Assembly: GCA_937910305.1 (NCBI GenBank)
Contig: CALEPS010000128.1
Span: forward strand, 1 to 15,419
Source of the DNA: an uncultured Bacteroidales bacterium
Lineage (GTDB): Bacteria > Bacteroidota > Bacteroidia > Bacteroidales > Paludibacteraceae
Reading direction: 5' to 3'
DNA length: 15,419 nucleotides
Part shown: in pieces, positions 1 through 5,833 of the stretch
Layout: each line of letters opens with the position of its first letter
Position numbering within the stretch: the first letter of the stretch is position 1
The notes under the pieces: generated by a model
The model's database searches: none
The model's input: only the letters and a program-made list of their open reading frames with translations
What the model was told of the DNA's origin: nothing
Program-made: the position numbers and the translations under genes

Positions 1-270
1 CTCCGACGGACAGAATACGTCGTAGTCCTCGTGACCTACCTCGATCTTCGTCAAAGCGGTCTCGTTGATGTCGAAGGTCTCATACACCAGTTCTACTTTC
101 TCGCCCGTTTGGTCGTAATACCACTGCTCGAAGTTCGTCTTGACGTCCTCGTCGATGTAGTCCGCCCAGTTGAGCACTTTGAGTTGATGTGCGCGGTTGG
201 CGCCGCCGCAGGATACCATGATGAGGGACAAAGCCACAAGGTACAAAGTACCAAAGAATGATTTTTTCAT
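1..270 (-). CDS. potD: Spermidine/putrescine ABC transporter substrate-binding lipoprotein, N-terminal part (3' end outside window)
   Basis: Only the first 90 codons are present; the frame is open to the window edge. The ATG at 270-268 begins a lipoprotein signal peptide: a basic start (MKKS), a hydrophobic core, and a lipobox ending in Cys21 (MVSC). The mature part starts with LKVLNWADYIDEDV, the usual opening of PotD-type polyamine-binding proteins, followed by KVELVYETFDINE and VGHEDYDVFCPSE, the region that forms the first lobe in this family. Gram-negative PotD is normally a soluble periplasmic protein; the lipid anchor here would tether it to a membrane. It lies 40 nt downstream of potC and is the last gene of a potABCD operon, so it should deliver polyamine to the PotB/PotC channel. 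The family call is firm. The exact ligand (putrescine or spermidine) cannot be told from this fragment. Confidence 0.9.
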   Translation of the reverse strand, partial: MKKSFFGTLYLVALSLIMVSCGGANRAHQLKVLNWADYIDEDVKTNFEQWYYDQTGEKVELVYETFDINETALTKIEVGHEDYDVFCPSE

Positions 271-310
271 TGTAGTGTTAATTAATATAGTTGTTGTTAT
301 TGTTTTTTCC

Positions 311-1753
311 CTAGTTGGCTAGACGACTAGTTTCCTGGTTCTTTCTTTGTTTGGAATTACGGATATTGATATATATCAATACGGTCAGCATGACCAGCAG
401 GATAAGGGTGAATAACGGCCGCAACTCCGGAGTCAGACCGCCTTTGCGGGCGTCCGAGTAGATGAAAGTGGAGAGCGTCTCCAGACCGCCGCTGCCCTTG
501 GTGAAGAAAGTCACGCCGAAATCATCGACGGACAGCGTCAGCGCGAGGATGAAACCGCTGATCATGCCCGGCCATAACTCCGGAAGCATAACCATACGGA
601 GGGCTTGACCGGGAGTGGCACCCAGATCCAGAGCCGCCTCATACGTGTTGGGGTTCATACGGCTCAGACGCGGCAGAACGCTCAATACCACATACGGCGT
701 ACAGAACACCACATGCGCGATACATACCGTCGCCAGACCCTGGCTGAAACCCAGGGCTACGAACAGCAGGAAGAGCGAGATACCGGTGATGATATCCGGG
801 TTGATCATCGGAATGGAGTTGAGGAAAGACACCACCTTCCGTTGCCGCGAGCGCATGTTATAGATTCCGATAGCTGCCAGCGTACCTAAGATAGTGGAGC
901 TGACCGCGGCGATGAGCGCGATGATGACGGTGTACCATATTGCGCTGTTGAGACCCGCATCGGCCTGACCGGTGAAGAGGTTAGCGTACAGATCCAGCGA
1001 GAAGCCCGTCCAGTTACCGAGCACTTTGCTCTTGGTGAACGAGAAGACGGCGATCAGGGCGATCGGCGCATAGAGAACGATCAGCAGCAGCCAGAGATAC
1101 ATCTGGGAGAAATAATGCCGTCTCAGACCCATGCGCTTGCGCCGGAGCGTCTCTTGCTCCACGGGCGTCAGTCCGCGCTCCTTGTGCCGCTCCGTGATGA
1201 CGTAGCAGGCATAGGCTATACCGGCTGCCAGCACCAGACCCGCGAAGACAAACCATATCCAGCCGTGGCTGCGATGGCTCTCTGCCGTCTCGTGCAGGTA
1301 TGCCTCGAACGTATTCCGGCCGTTAGTCACCAGAACCCGCTGGTTGCGGTTCTTGGGCTCTTTCTTGCTACGCCATACTGTCCATACTACCTCCTCGCTC
1401 TCGCTGTAGCAGAAGATGCTGTCACCCCATGCGCTCAGGTCTTCCTCACCCGGATGGGCGAAGATGAAATCCACCGTGTCACGGCCTTCGTCGTAGCGCA
1501 GTGGCTCGTATTTGCCGCCGTCGTAGAGCGAGATGTTCACTTTCTCGCCGGCATAGGATGCAGGGAAATTGTCAAGCAGTTCCACTTCTCCCGTCGCTGC
1601 CAAACGCAGTTCATACGTCAGCTTCGACTGTGCGGAGGCAGGAATAAAGAATAAGGAATAAAGAATAAGGACAAAAATGTACCGACTGATAGTAACTCTT
1701 CTTTTGTCTTTGAGCGAAGCGGTCTTTTGTCTTTGAGCGAAGCGGTCTATCAT
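311..1753 (-). CDS. potC: Polyamine ABC transporter permease PotC with an extra secreted N-terminal domain
   Basis: 480 residues against about 260 for a typical PotC. Residues 214-465 are the permease: about six membrane segments and the EAA loop that contacts the ATPase (YEAALDLGATPGQALRMVML, from 371). Ahead of it lie a repeat-encoded basic stretch (2-19), a signal-peptide-like segment (24-41, possible cleavage after ASA at 39-41), an extracytoplasmic domain of about 120 residues (42-163) that I do not recognise, a membrane segment (165-186) and a charged linker. That topology leaves the PotC N-terminus in the cytoplasm, as the permease requires. The start is supported by an ATGA overlap with potB and a GGAGG six bases upstream. 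The fusion is continuous in one frame. The permease call is secure. The role of the added domain is unknown; sensing or docking with PotD is only a guess. Confidence 0.9.
   Translation of the reverse strand: MIDRFAQRQKTASLKDKRRVTISRYIFVLILYSLFFIPASAQSKLTYELRLAATGEVELLDNFPASYAGEKVNISLYDGGKYEPLRYDEGRDTVDFIFAHPGEEDLSAWGDSIFCYSESEEVVWTVWRSKKEPKNRNQRVLVTNGRNTFEAYLHETAESHRSHGWIWFVFAGLVLAAGIAYACYVITERHKERGLTPVEQETLRRKRMGLRRHYFSQMYLWLLLIVLYAPIALIAVFSFTKSKVLGNWTGFSLDLYANLFTGQADAGLNSAIWYTVIIALIAAVSSTILGTLAAIGIYNMRSRQRKVVSFLNSIPMINPDIITGISLFLLFVALGFSQGLATVCIAHVVFCTPYVVLSVLPRLSRMNPNTYEAALDLGATPGQALRMVMLPELWPGMISGFILALTLSVDDFGVTFFTKGSGGLETLSTFIYSDARKGGLTPELRPLFTLILLVMLTVLIYINIRNSKQRKNQETSRLAN
1641..1668. 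repeat. 14-bp perfect tandem duplication inside the PotC signal segment
   Basis: GGAATAAAGAATAA occurs twice in direct succession (1641-1654 and 1655-1668). On the minus strand it encodes most of the hydrophobic core LILYSLFFIP of the PotC signal-like segment. Confidence 0.85.
1701..1746. repeat. 23-bp perfect tandem duplication at the start of potC
   Basis: Two identical 23-bp units (1701-1723 and 1724-1746), each ending in GAGCGAAGCGGT, directly follow the potC start codon on the coding strand. They encode residues 3-18 (DRFAQRQKTASLKDKR). Because 23 is not a multiple of 3, the two copies are read in different frames. The GCGAAGCGGTCT core matches the triloop-hairpin modules found in three other genes here, but lies in the opposite orientation relative to the coding strand. 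Confidence 0.9.
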
Positions 1754-2544
1754 ATCATTCCTCCTTTCTCTCCTTCGGAGTTGTTGTCGCCGAAGAACGA
1801 CGTGAGACCTATGATGATCAGCAGTACCAGACTCAGAACGGCGCCGTAGTTAAGCAGGTCGGTCGTCGTGATATAGTCCTGGATGAGAGAACCGAACAGT
1901 TTGATGTTGTTATGTGTCAGCAGTTCGGCGATAGCGAAAGTGGAGACGGTAGGCATAAACACCATCACGATGCCGCTATAGACGCCGGGCATCGACAGCG
2001 GAACGATGATCTTCCAGAAGCACGTCCACCGGTTGGCACCCAGGTCCTGAGCCGCCTCTACAAGCGAGTTGTCCATCTTCTGCAAGGTGTTGTAAATCGG
2101 GTAGATCATAAACGGCAGGTAGTCGTAACAAAGGCCGAAGAGCAATGCACCTTCGCCTAACGGCAGACCGCACATGTTGAATAACTCTACGGTCGCTACC
2201 GTACGCAGAAGGAAATTGATCCACATCGGCAGGATAAACAGCATCGCCATCACTTTGGGCGTCCGGAAATCCTCCTGCGCCATGATATATGCCGCCGGAT
2301 AACCTATCAGCAGACAGATTGCCGTGTTGAAAACAGCTATCATCACCGAATACAAAAACGTCTGGATCGCCTCGCTATGCGTGAAGAACTTCGCGAAATT
2401 GCGGATCGTGAAATGTCCGTCGATGTCGGTGAACGCATATACCGCTACCAATATCAGCGGCAGCACGACAAACATCGCCATAAACAGGATATAAGGCCAT
2501 GCCCACGTCCGACGCGAAGAGGCTATTTGAAGTATCTTATTCAT
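1750..2544 (-). CDS. potB: Polyamine ABC transporter permease PotB
   Basis: 264 residues, the normal size for a PotB-type inner-membrane permease that pairs with PotC to form the polyamine channel. About six hydrophobic segments are visible (for example 17-38, 63-86, 98-117, 137-151, 188-208 and 235-251). The EAA loop that docks on the ATPase is at 162-186 (VEAAQDLGANRWTCFWKIIV, then PLSMPG), with the conserved Glu163 and Gly169. The ATG lies 18 nt after the potA stop codon, and the stop overlaps the potC start by ATGA, so translation of potB and potC is probably coupled. The last residues (SEGEKGG) are encoded by the purine-rich stretch that also supplies the GGAGG for potC. No anomaly is visible in the protein. 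Confidence 0.95.
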   Translation of the reverse strand: MNKILQIASSRRTWAWPYILFMAMFVVLPLILVAVYAFTDIDGHFTIRNFAKFFTHSEAIQTFLYSVMIAVFNTAICLLIGYPAAYIMAQEDFRTPKVMAMLFILPMWINFLLRTVATVELFNMCGLPLGEGALLFGLCYDYLPFMIYPIYNTLQKMDNSLVEAAQDLGANRWTCFWKIIVPLSMPGVYSGIVMVFMPTVSTFAIAELLTHNNIKLFGSLIQDYITTTDLLNYGAVLSLVLLIIIGLTSFFGDNNSEGEKGGMI

Positions 2545-2550
2545 TTGTCA

Positions 2551-2590
2551 ATCATCAAATTTTCAAATTTTCAAATCTTCAAATTTATCC
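2551..2590. repeat. TCAAATTTT-type tandem repeat spanning the potA stop codon
   Basis: Four near-copies of an AT-rich unit (TCAAATTTT or TCAAATCT) run from the potA-potB gap into the end of potA. They encode the last PotA residues (KFEDLKI) and the stop. It is one of several short A/T-rich tandem repeats in this window. Confidence 0.7.
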
Positions 2591-4083
2591 ACCAGTATAT
2601 CCTTCGGCTTGATCACAACGCCTACGCGGTCGCCGTCGTCCCATACGTCGTTGGTGTTTACATACAGGTCGTGCCCCTCGTCGGTACGGATGGTCAGGTG
2701 GTAGTGGTTGCCTTTGTAGAGGATGAAATGTACTTCGCCCGAAAGGGTCCCTTCTTCTTCGTAGTCCTGGAGGTCGATGGAGCGGAATGGAACGCGCACT
2801 TGCACTTTCTCGCCGGGCTCGAAACCTTCAATCTGTTTGGGATCGACGTCCCATTCGGCGTCGATGAAACGGACTTTGCCGTTCTTCGTCACTTCGCCGT
2901 CGAAATAATTGTATATGTAGTGCTCCTTCTTCATGATCTGGATGTCCTCCGGACGCACGAGCATGCCTACCTCCGTACCCGGCAGGAACTCATGGTAGTC
3001 CTGGATGAGGAACTCGTACCCGTCAGGCGTCAGTACGCGCATCTCGTAGTGTACGCCCTTGAAGATACAACTCTGTACCGTGCCGTACCATTTGGTGAAC
3101 TTACCCTTCGGCACGCGGTCTTCCTCGTCGAGGTCGGCCTGCGAGGCGGCATCGGGACCTTTATCTTTTATACTTTTATCTTGAATACTTCTTTCAACTT
3201 TCAACTTTCCACTTTCAACTTCCCAAAGGTAGATATCTTCCGGCCGGATGACTACATCTACCGGTTGGTTCTCGCCGAAACCGGTGTCGATACAGTCGAA
3301 TTCCTGTCCGATGAACTCAACCCGTTTGTCTCTAATCATCGTGCCCGAGAGGATATTGCTCTCGCCGATGAAATCCGCTACAAAGCAGTTCTGCGGCTCG
3401 TTGTATATGTCTGTCGGAGTACCGATCTGTTTGATTTTACCTTCGTTCATCACTACTACGCGGTCGCTAAGTGTCAGTGCTTCTTCCTGGTCGTGCGTCA
3501 CGTAGATAAAGGTGATTCCTAATTTCTCGTGCAACTCTTTGAGTTCGATCTGCATGTCGTGCCGCATCTTCAGATCCAGAGCGCTCAGTGGCTCGTCCAG
3601 CAGTAGCACTTCCGGTTCGTTCACGATCGCGCGGGCTATCGCTACACGCTGTTGCTGACCGCCCGAAAGGGTGTCAACCTTGCGCTCCTCGTAGCCGGTC
3701 ATGTTCGCCATCTTCAAAGCACGACGCACTTTCTTCTTGATCGTCTCGGGATCCTCTTTCTTCAGCTTCAGACCGAAGGCTACGTTGTTAAACACATTCA
3801 GATGCGGGAATAGCGCATACTTCTGAAACACGGTGTTGACCGGCCTTTTGTAAGGAGGAGTCTTGGTCACATCTTCGCCTTTGAGAAGAATATCTCCGGA
3901 CGAAGCCACCTGAAAACCTGCGATACAACGCAAGAGGGTTGTCTTACCGCACCCCGAAGGGCCTAAGATGGTGACGAACTCGCCTTTCTTTACCTGAAGG
4001 CTCACATCGTCGAGGGCATACTTACCATCCTCGAATTGCTTCGAGACATGGTGCACCTCAATGATAAACGGTTTTTTGCTCAT
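2563..4083 (-). CDS. potA: Polyamine ABC transporter ATP-binding protein PotA, with extended C-terminal region and a repeat-derived insertion
   Basis: 506 residues against about 380 for E. coli PotA. The ATPase is complete: Walker A GPSGCGKT (41-48), Q-loop Gln87, signature LSGGQQQR (139-146), Walker B VLLLDEP (159-165), D-loop SALD (167-170) and switch His197. The C-terminal part is long and contains three similar segments, VVIRPEDIYL (278), MLVRPEDIQI (374) and VVIKPKDILV (489), which suggest repeated TOBE-like modules, the usual regulatory or substrate-linked part of this family. Between the first and second, residues about 288-325 are low-complexity and charged. They are partly encoded by tandem 7-mers (reverse of TTTCAAC at 3192-3219) and by ATAAAAG-like repeats. 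The last eight residues (KFEDLKI and the stop) come from another repeat at 2554-2586. First gene of the operon, behind a long leader. Confidence 0.95.
   Translation of the reverse strand: MSKKPFIIEVHHVSKQFEDGKYALDDVSLQVKKGEFVTILGPSGCGKTTLLRCIAGFQVASSGDILLKGEDVTKTPPYKRPVNTVFQKYALFPHLNVFNNVAFGLKLKKEDPETIKKKVRRALKMANMTGYEERKVDTLSGGQQQRVAIARAIVNEPEVLLLDEPLSALDLKMRHDMQIELKELHEKLGITFIYVTHDQEEALTLSDRVVVMNEGKIKQIGTPTDIYNEPQNCFVADFIGESNILSGTMIRDKRVEFIGQEFDCIDTGFGENQPVDVVIRPEDIYLWEVESGKLKVERSIQDKSIKDKGPDAASQADLDEEDRVPKGKFTKWYGTVQSCIFKGVHYEMRVLTPDGYEFLIQDYHEFLPGTEVGMLVRPEDIQIMKKEHYIYNYFDGEVTKNGKVRFIDAEWDVDPKQIEGFEPGEKVQVRVPFRSIDLQDYEEEGTLSGEVHFILYKGNHYHLTIRTDEGHDLYVNTNDVWDDGDRVGVVIKPKDILVDKFEDLKI
3160..3221. 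repeat. In-gene tandem repeat (TTTCAAC x4 plus TTTTATC-like units) in potA
   Basis: 3192-3219 is four 7-mers (TTTCAAC, TTTCAAC, TTTCCAC, TTTCAAC). Next to it, 3169-3190 holds TTTTATC/TTTTATA-like units. Read on the minus strand they encode a lysine-rich stretch (GKLKVERSIQDKSIKDKG) inside the PotA C-terminal region, between two TOBE-like modules. The same 7-mer recurs in the signal peptide of the C69 peptidase at 9361-9388. Confidence 0.8.
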
Positions 4084-4161
4084 TTTTTTTACAAACTAGA
4101 TTGGATTACGATACTCTCGATCAATCATAAAAAATTAATTTAGTTAATAATAATTATAGGG

Positions 4162-4257
4162 TCCCCGATGTGTGCGTAGCACGCAGTGGGGGAAGCGTAG
4201 CGCAAGGCGAGATTCATAGGAGCGGTTTCCGCGACTCGTAACGAGCCTTAGCGTAAG
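4162..4257. repeat. Row of five triloop mini-hairpins in the potA leader
   Basis: Five small palindromes with exactly 3-nt loops lie side by side: TGCGT-AGC-ACGCA (4173-4185, inside a wider TCCCC/GGGGA pairing at 4162-4166 and 4189-4193), GCG-TAG-CGC (4195-4203), GCGG-TTT-CCGC (4222-4232), CTCG-TAA-CGAG (4235-4245) and CTTA-GCG-TAAG (4247-4257). They are non-coding and would sit in the potA mRNA leader if the promoter at 4381-4412 is used. The shared form (3-5 bp stem, 3-nt loop) matches the in-gene modules elsewhere in the window. Confidence 0.75.
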
Positions 4258-4380
4258 CGCCGTACTCCGAATAAATCATAAAAAATAATACTTTTGTTAT
4301 ACAATATCCTTGCGCGTGTACAACACCTAATATCTATGCGTATACACCGCAAGCGTACGCATACGCGCACAATTCGGCTA

Positions 4381-4412
4381 CAAAAGTACAACAAAAAAAT
4401 GACATACGCAAA
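4381..4412 (-). promoter_or_regulatory. Bacteroidetes-type promoter for the potABCD operon
   Basis: On the minus strand, TTTG (4412-4409) is followed by a 20-nt spacer and TACTTTTG (4388-4381), which fits the Bacteroidetes consensus TTTG-N19-21-TAnnTTTG. Transcription would start near 4375 and give a potA leader of about 290 nt. The -33 box lies inside the hairpin at 4401-4420, so promoter and terminator readings overlap. Confidence 0.55.
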
Positions 4413-4429
4413 TGTATGCCATTTTTTTT
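4393..4429. terminator. Candidate bidirectional terminator downstream of the ATG-less ORF
   Basis: GACATAC (4401-4407) pairs with GTATGCC (4414-4420), with one A-C mismatch and a 6-nt loop. A run of seven T follows on the minus strand (4399-4393) and eight T on the plus strand (4422-4429). It lies 41 nt downstream of the ORF ending at 4470 on the minus strand. The stem is modest, and it overlaps a promoter candidate. Confidence 0.4.
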
Positions 4430-4437
4430 GCGAAAAT

Positions 4438-4452
4438 GGTACAAATTGTACC
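4438..4452. promoter_or_regulatory. Perfect 15-bp palindrome, possible operator
   Basis: GGTACAA-A-TTGTACC is a perfect inverted repeat (7-bp arms, 1-nt centre). It lies just upstream (minus-strand sense) of the potA promoter candidate and just after the ORF ending at 4470. It could bind a dimeric regulator; nothing else supports that. Confidence 0.35.
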
Positions 4453-4469
4453 TTCTTTATGAAAAAATG

Positions 4470-4766
4470 TTATTTTTTCTTCTTGTTGTTAGCCGGTTTT
4501 GCGGTAGTAGCAGCCGGTTGTTCGGGAGCAGGAGCGGGAGCAACTGCCTCTTGCTTCTCCCCGTGACGGCAACCCTTCGAGTGATCCGAATGTACATTGA
4601 TCACGTCGCCGGTCTGCTGTTGATACAAGTACGGCAGAATCAGTTCCGACTGATGCAGCAACAGGTAGTTCTCAATCTCCTCGCGTGTATATTGTTTGAT
4701 CTTTGCGCCTCTTCCTCCTTTCCCTTCCTTTTCCCTTTCCCCTTTTATTTTGTTTATTGCGTTTGA
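4470..4766 (-). pseudogene. Coding-like open frame without an ATG, possible 5'-truncated gene
   Basis: The frame is open for 98 codons, from just after an in-frame TAA (4769-4767) to a TAA at 4472-4470, but contains no ATG. The first half is low-complexity (KGEREKEGKGGRGAKIK). From about 4710 to 4473 the codon choice looks truly coding, with G/C-rich third positions in a stretch reading YTREEIENYLLLHQSELILP. It then runs into an Ala/Pro tail (APAPAPEQPAATTAKP) and a NNKKKK end. I do not recognise the family. Either the 5' end was lost next to the 22-bp repeat array, or translation starts at a non-ATG codon such as the TTG at 4661. A promoter at 5153-5184 on the same strand lies about 390 nt upstream of the open frame. 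Confidence 0.4.
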
Positions 4767-4824
4767 TTATTTTGTTTATTGCGTTTGATTACTTTGTTTA
4801 TTGCGTTTGATTACTTTGTTTATT
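4747..4824. repeat. 22-bp tandem repeat array, 3.5 copies
   Basis: Unit ATTTTGTTTATTGCGTTTGA plus TT (22 bp) repeats at 4747-4768, 4769-4790 and 4791-4812, with a partial copy at 4813-4824. The only change is ATTTT to ACTTT. There are no spacers, so it is not a CRISPR. On the minus strand each unit carries TAA stops that close all frames upstream of the ATG-less ORF. Confidence 0.9.
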
Positions 4825-4847
4825 TTCGTTTTTTAACGCGCCACTAC

Positions 4848-4928
4848 TAATTATTCCCTTTTAAAACGTTGTTCCCTTTTAAAACGTTGTTTCCTTAATT
4901 ATTCCCTTTTAAAACGTTGTTCCCTTTT
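4848..4928. repeat. 18-bp repeat array (TTCCCTTTTAAAACGTTG)
   Basis: Copies lie at 4854-4871, 4872-4889 and 4902-4919, with a partial copy at 4920-4928. A longer unit, TAATTATTCCCTTTTAAAAC and its continuation, begins at both 4848 and 4896. Each copy holds two palindromes, TTTTAAAA and AACGTT. Non-coding; function unknown. Confidence 0.85.
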
Positions 4929-5042
4929 GTCGCATTATTGCGGCAACCACCTCTTCTTCCTCCCCTCTTACTCTTCCTCTCCTCAGTGTGAGACTAATGC
5001 AACTGAATACAGAGGTAAAATAAAGGTTTCAAGCACCCTAAA

Positions 5043-5080
5043 GGGGGTGATTAGGGGGGGATTACCGGGTGATTAGGGGG
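5043..5080 (+). other. G-quadruplex-forming motif
   Basis: Four G runs (5, 7, 3 and 5 G) are separated by loops of exactly six bases (TGATTA, ATTACC, TGATTA). This meets the usual G3+N1-7 rule. The loop TGATTA is repeated, so the motif probably arose by duplication of a GGGTGATTAGGGGG unit. It is non-coding and lies on the strand opposite to transcription from the 5153-5184 promoter. Confidence 0.65.
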
Positions 5081-5099
5081 ATATTCGGATGCCGTAACT

Positions 5100-5142
5100 G
5101 GGAGAAAAGCGCAGGAAAAGGTCGCAAAGAAAGTTTTCTCCC
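5100..5142. repeat. 9-bp inverted repeat
   Basis: GGGAGAAAA (5100-5108) and TTTTCTCCC (5134-5142) are perfect inverted copies 25 nt apart, just downstream (minus strand) of the promoter at 5153-5184. It could fold at the 5' end of that transcript. Confidence 0.5.
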
Positions 5143-5152
5143 AAATCCGGTG

Positions 5153-5184
5153 CAAATATACAAAAAAATATTTACATATCCAAA
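5153..5184 (-). promoter_or_regulatory. Minus-strand Bacteroidetes-type promoter reading into the gene-poor region
   Basis: TTTG (5184-5181), a 20-nt spacer and TATATTTG (5160-5153) match the Bacteroidetes consensus exactly. It would transcribe the G-rich motif, both tandem arrays and the ATG-less ORF. No intact ORF with an ATG follows directly. It is divergent from the promoter at 5233-5263. Confidence 0.5.
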
Positions 5185-5232
5185 TTTTGGCGTCGTAAAA
5201 TATACATTTTTTGTGTAAAAAAACGCGCGCAC

Positions 5233-5263
5233 TTGCATATATGAAAAAAAAATAGTAATTTTG
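5233..5263 (+). promoter_or_regulatory. Promoter of the five-gene operon 5285-11183
   Basis: TTG (5233-5235, the full -33 box reading CTTG), a 20-nt spacer and TAATTTTG (5256-5263) fit the Bacteroidetes pattern with one mismatch. Transcription would start about 15 nt before the ATG at 5285. Confidence 0.6.
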
Positions 5264-5284
5264 CACGCAAAATTGTGTGATATT

Positions 5285-5833
5285 ATGATTTACAGATTTA
5301 CTTTTTCGTGTGAAGAAGGCTCTCAGGACTTCCGCCGCGTCTTTGAGGCGGATCCCGATGCTACGTTTCTCGAACTGCATGAGGCGATCCTCAAGTCCGT
5401 GGACTATCCCGACGACCAGATGACTTCGTTCTTCCTCTGCAATGACGAGTGGGAGAAAGGCCAGGAGGTGACGCTCGTCGAGATGGATTCGAACTTCGAG
5501 TACGACAACATGGTGATGAACGAAACCCGTCTCTCCGATCTGATCGAGGAGAAGGGACAGCGTCTTATCTATGTCTTTGACCCGATGTTCGAACGCTATT
5601 TCTTCGGCTCCCTCAAAGAGATCAAACCGGGTACGATGAACGGAGTGGAGTGCGTGGAGAGCAAAGGAAAGGCACCGAAGCAACTCAAATCCGAAGATCC
5701 TTTGGCGGGGATAGGTTCCAAGGGTGGCAACGATCTGGATCTGGACGATGAGTTCCGCGACGAACTGGACCTCGGAGACATTGATATGGAGGGCTTCCAG
5801 GACCTGTCCTTTGACGATGGAACAATGTTCTAA
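5285..5833 (+). CDS. pRiA4b ORF-3-like / IS1096 passenger TnpR-family protein
   Basis: 182 residues. The N-terminal part (MIYRFTFSCEEGSQDFRRVF) with the hydrophobic-aromatic pattern LHEAILKSVDYPDDQMTSFF (31-50) and a FFLCNDEW motif (49-56) fits the plasmid pRiA4b ORF-3-like family, often labelled IS1096 passenger TnpR. From memory, members are commonly found just upstream of miaA in Bacteroidetes chromosomes, as here, so the label does not imply mobility. YVFDPMFERYFFGSL (97-111) fits the second half of the fold. The tail (149-182) is strongly acidic. Its molecular function is not established. I chose the ATG at 5285: the only upstream in-frame start is a TTG at 5261, which lies inside the promoter. 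First gene of the operon; its last 17 nt overlap miaA. Confidence 0.8.
   Translation: MIYRFTFSCEEGSQDFRRVFEADPDATFLELHEAILKSVDYPDDQMTSFFLCNDEWEKGQEVTLVEMDSNFEYDNMVMNETRLSDLIEEKGQRLIYVFDPMFERYFFGSLKEIKPGTMNGVECVESKGKAPKQLKSEDPLAGIGSKGGNDLDLDDEFRDELDLGDIDMEGFQDLSFDDGTMF

Noticed and set aside
52..62. CAAAGCGGTCT in potD as another copy of the hairpin repeat family
   Set aside because: It is short, isolated, and encodes ETALTKIEVG, the normal sequence of the family at that point; a chance match is likely.
2377..3522. A 381-codon plus-strand open frame antisense to potA and the potA-potB junction
   Set aside because: PotA on the other strand has a full set of ABC ATPase motifs across the region; the antisense translation shows no recognisable domain and runs through repeat sequence.
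4289..4296. TACTTTTG on the plus strand as a promoter -7 box
   Set aside because: No TTTG or near match lies 19-21 nt upstream, and no plus-strand gene follows.
4294..4766. Two overlapping plus-strand open frames (90 and 116 codons) in the intergenic region
   Set aside because: Phe/Leu/Ser-rich translations come from T-rich DNA and lie antisense to the coding-like minus-strand frame, which has better codon use.
4747..4928. CRISPR array
   Set aside because: Units are directly contiguous with no unique spacers, and there are no cas genes.
5100..5142. The GGGAGAAAA/TTTTCTCCC inverted repeat as a terminator
   Set aside because: The 25-nt loop is large, no T run follows on either strand, and no gene ends nearby.
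5285..5833. The IS1096 passenger TnpR label as evidence for a mobile element
   Set aside because: No transposase, terminal inverted repeats or target duplications are seen; the family is ordinary chromosomal content beside miaA.
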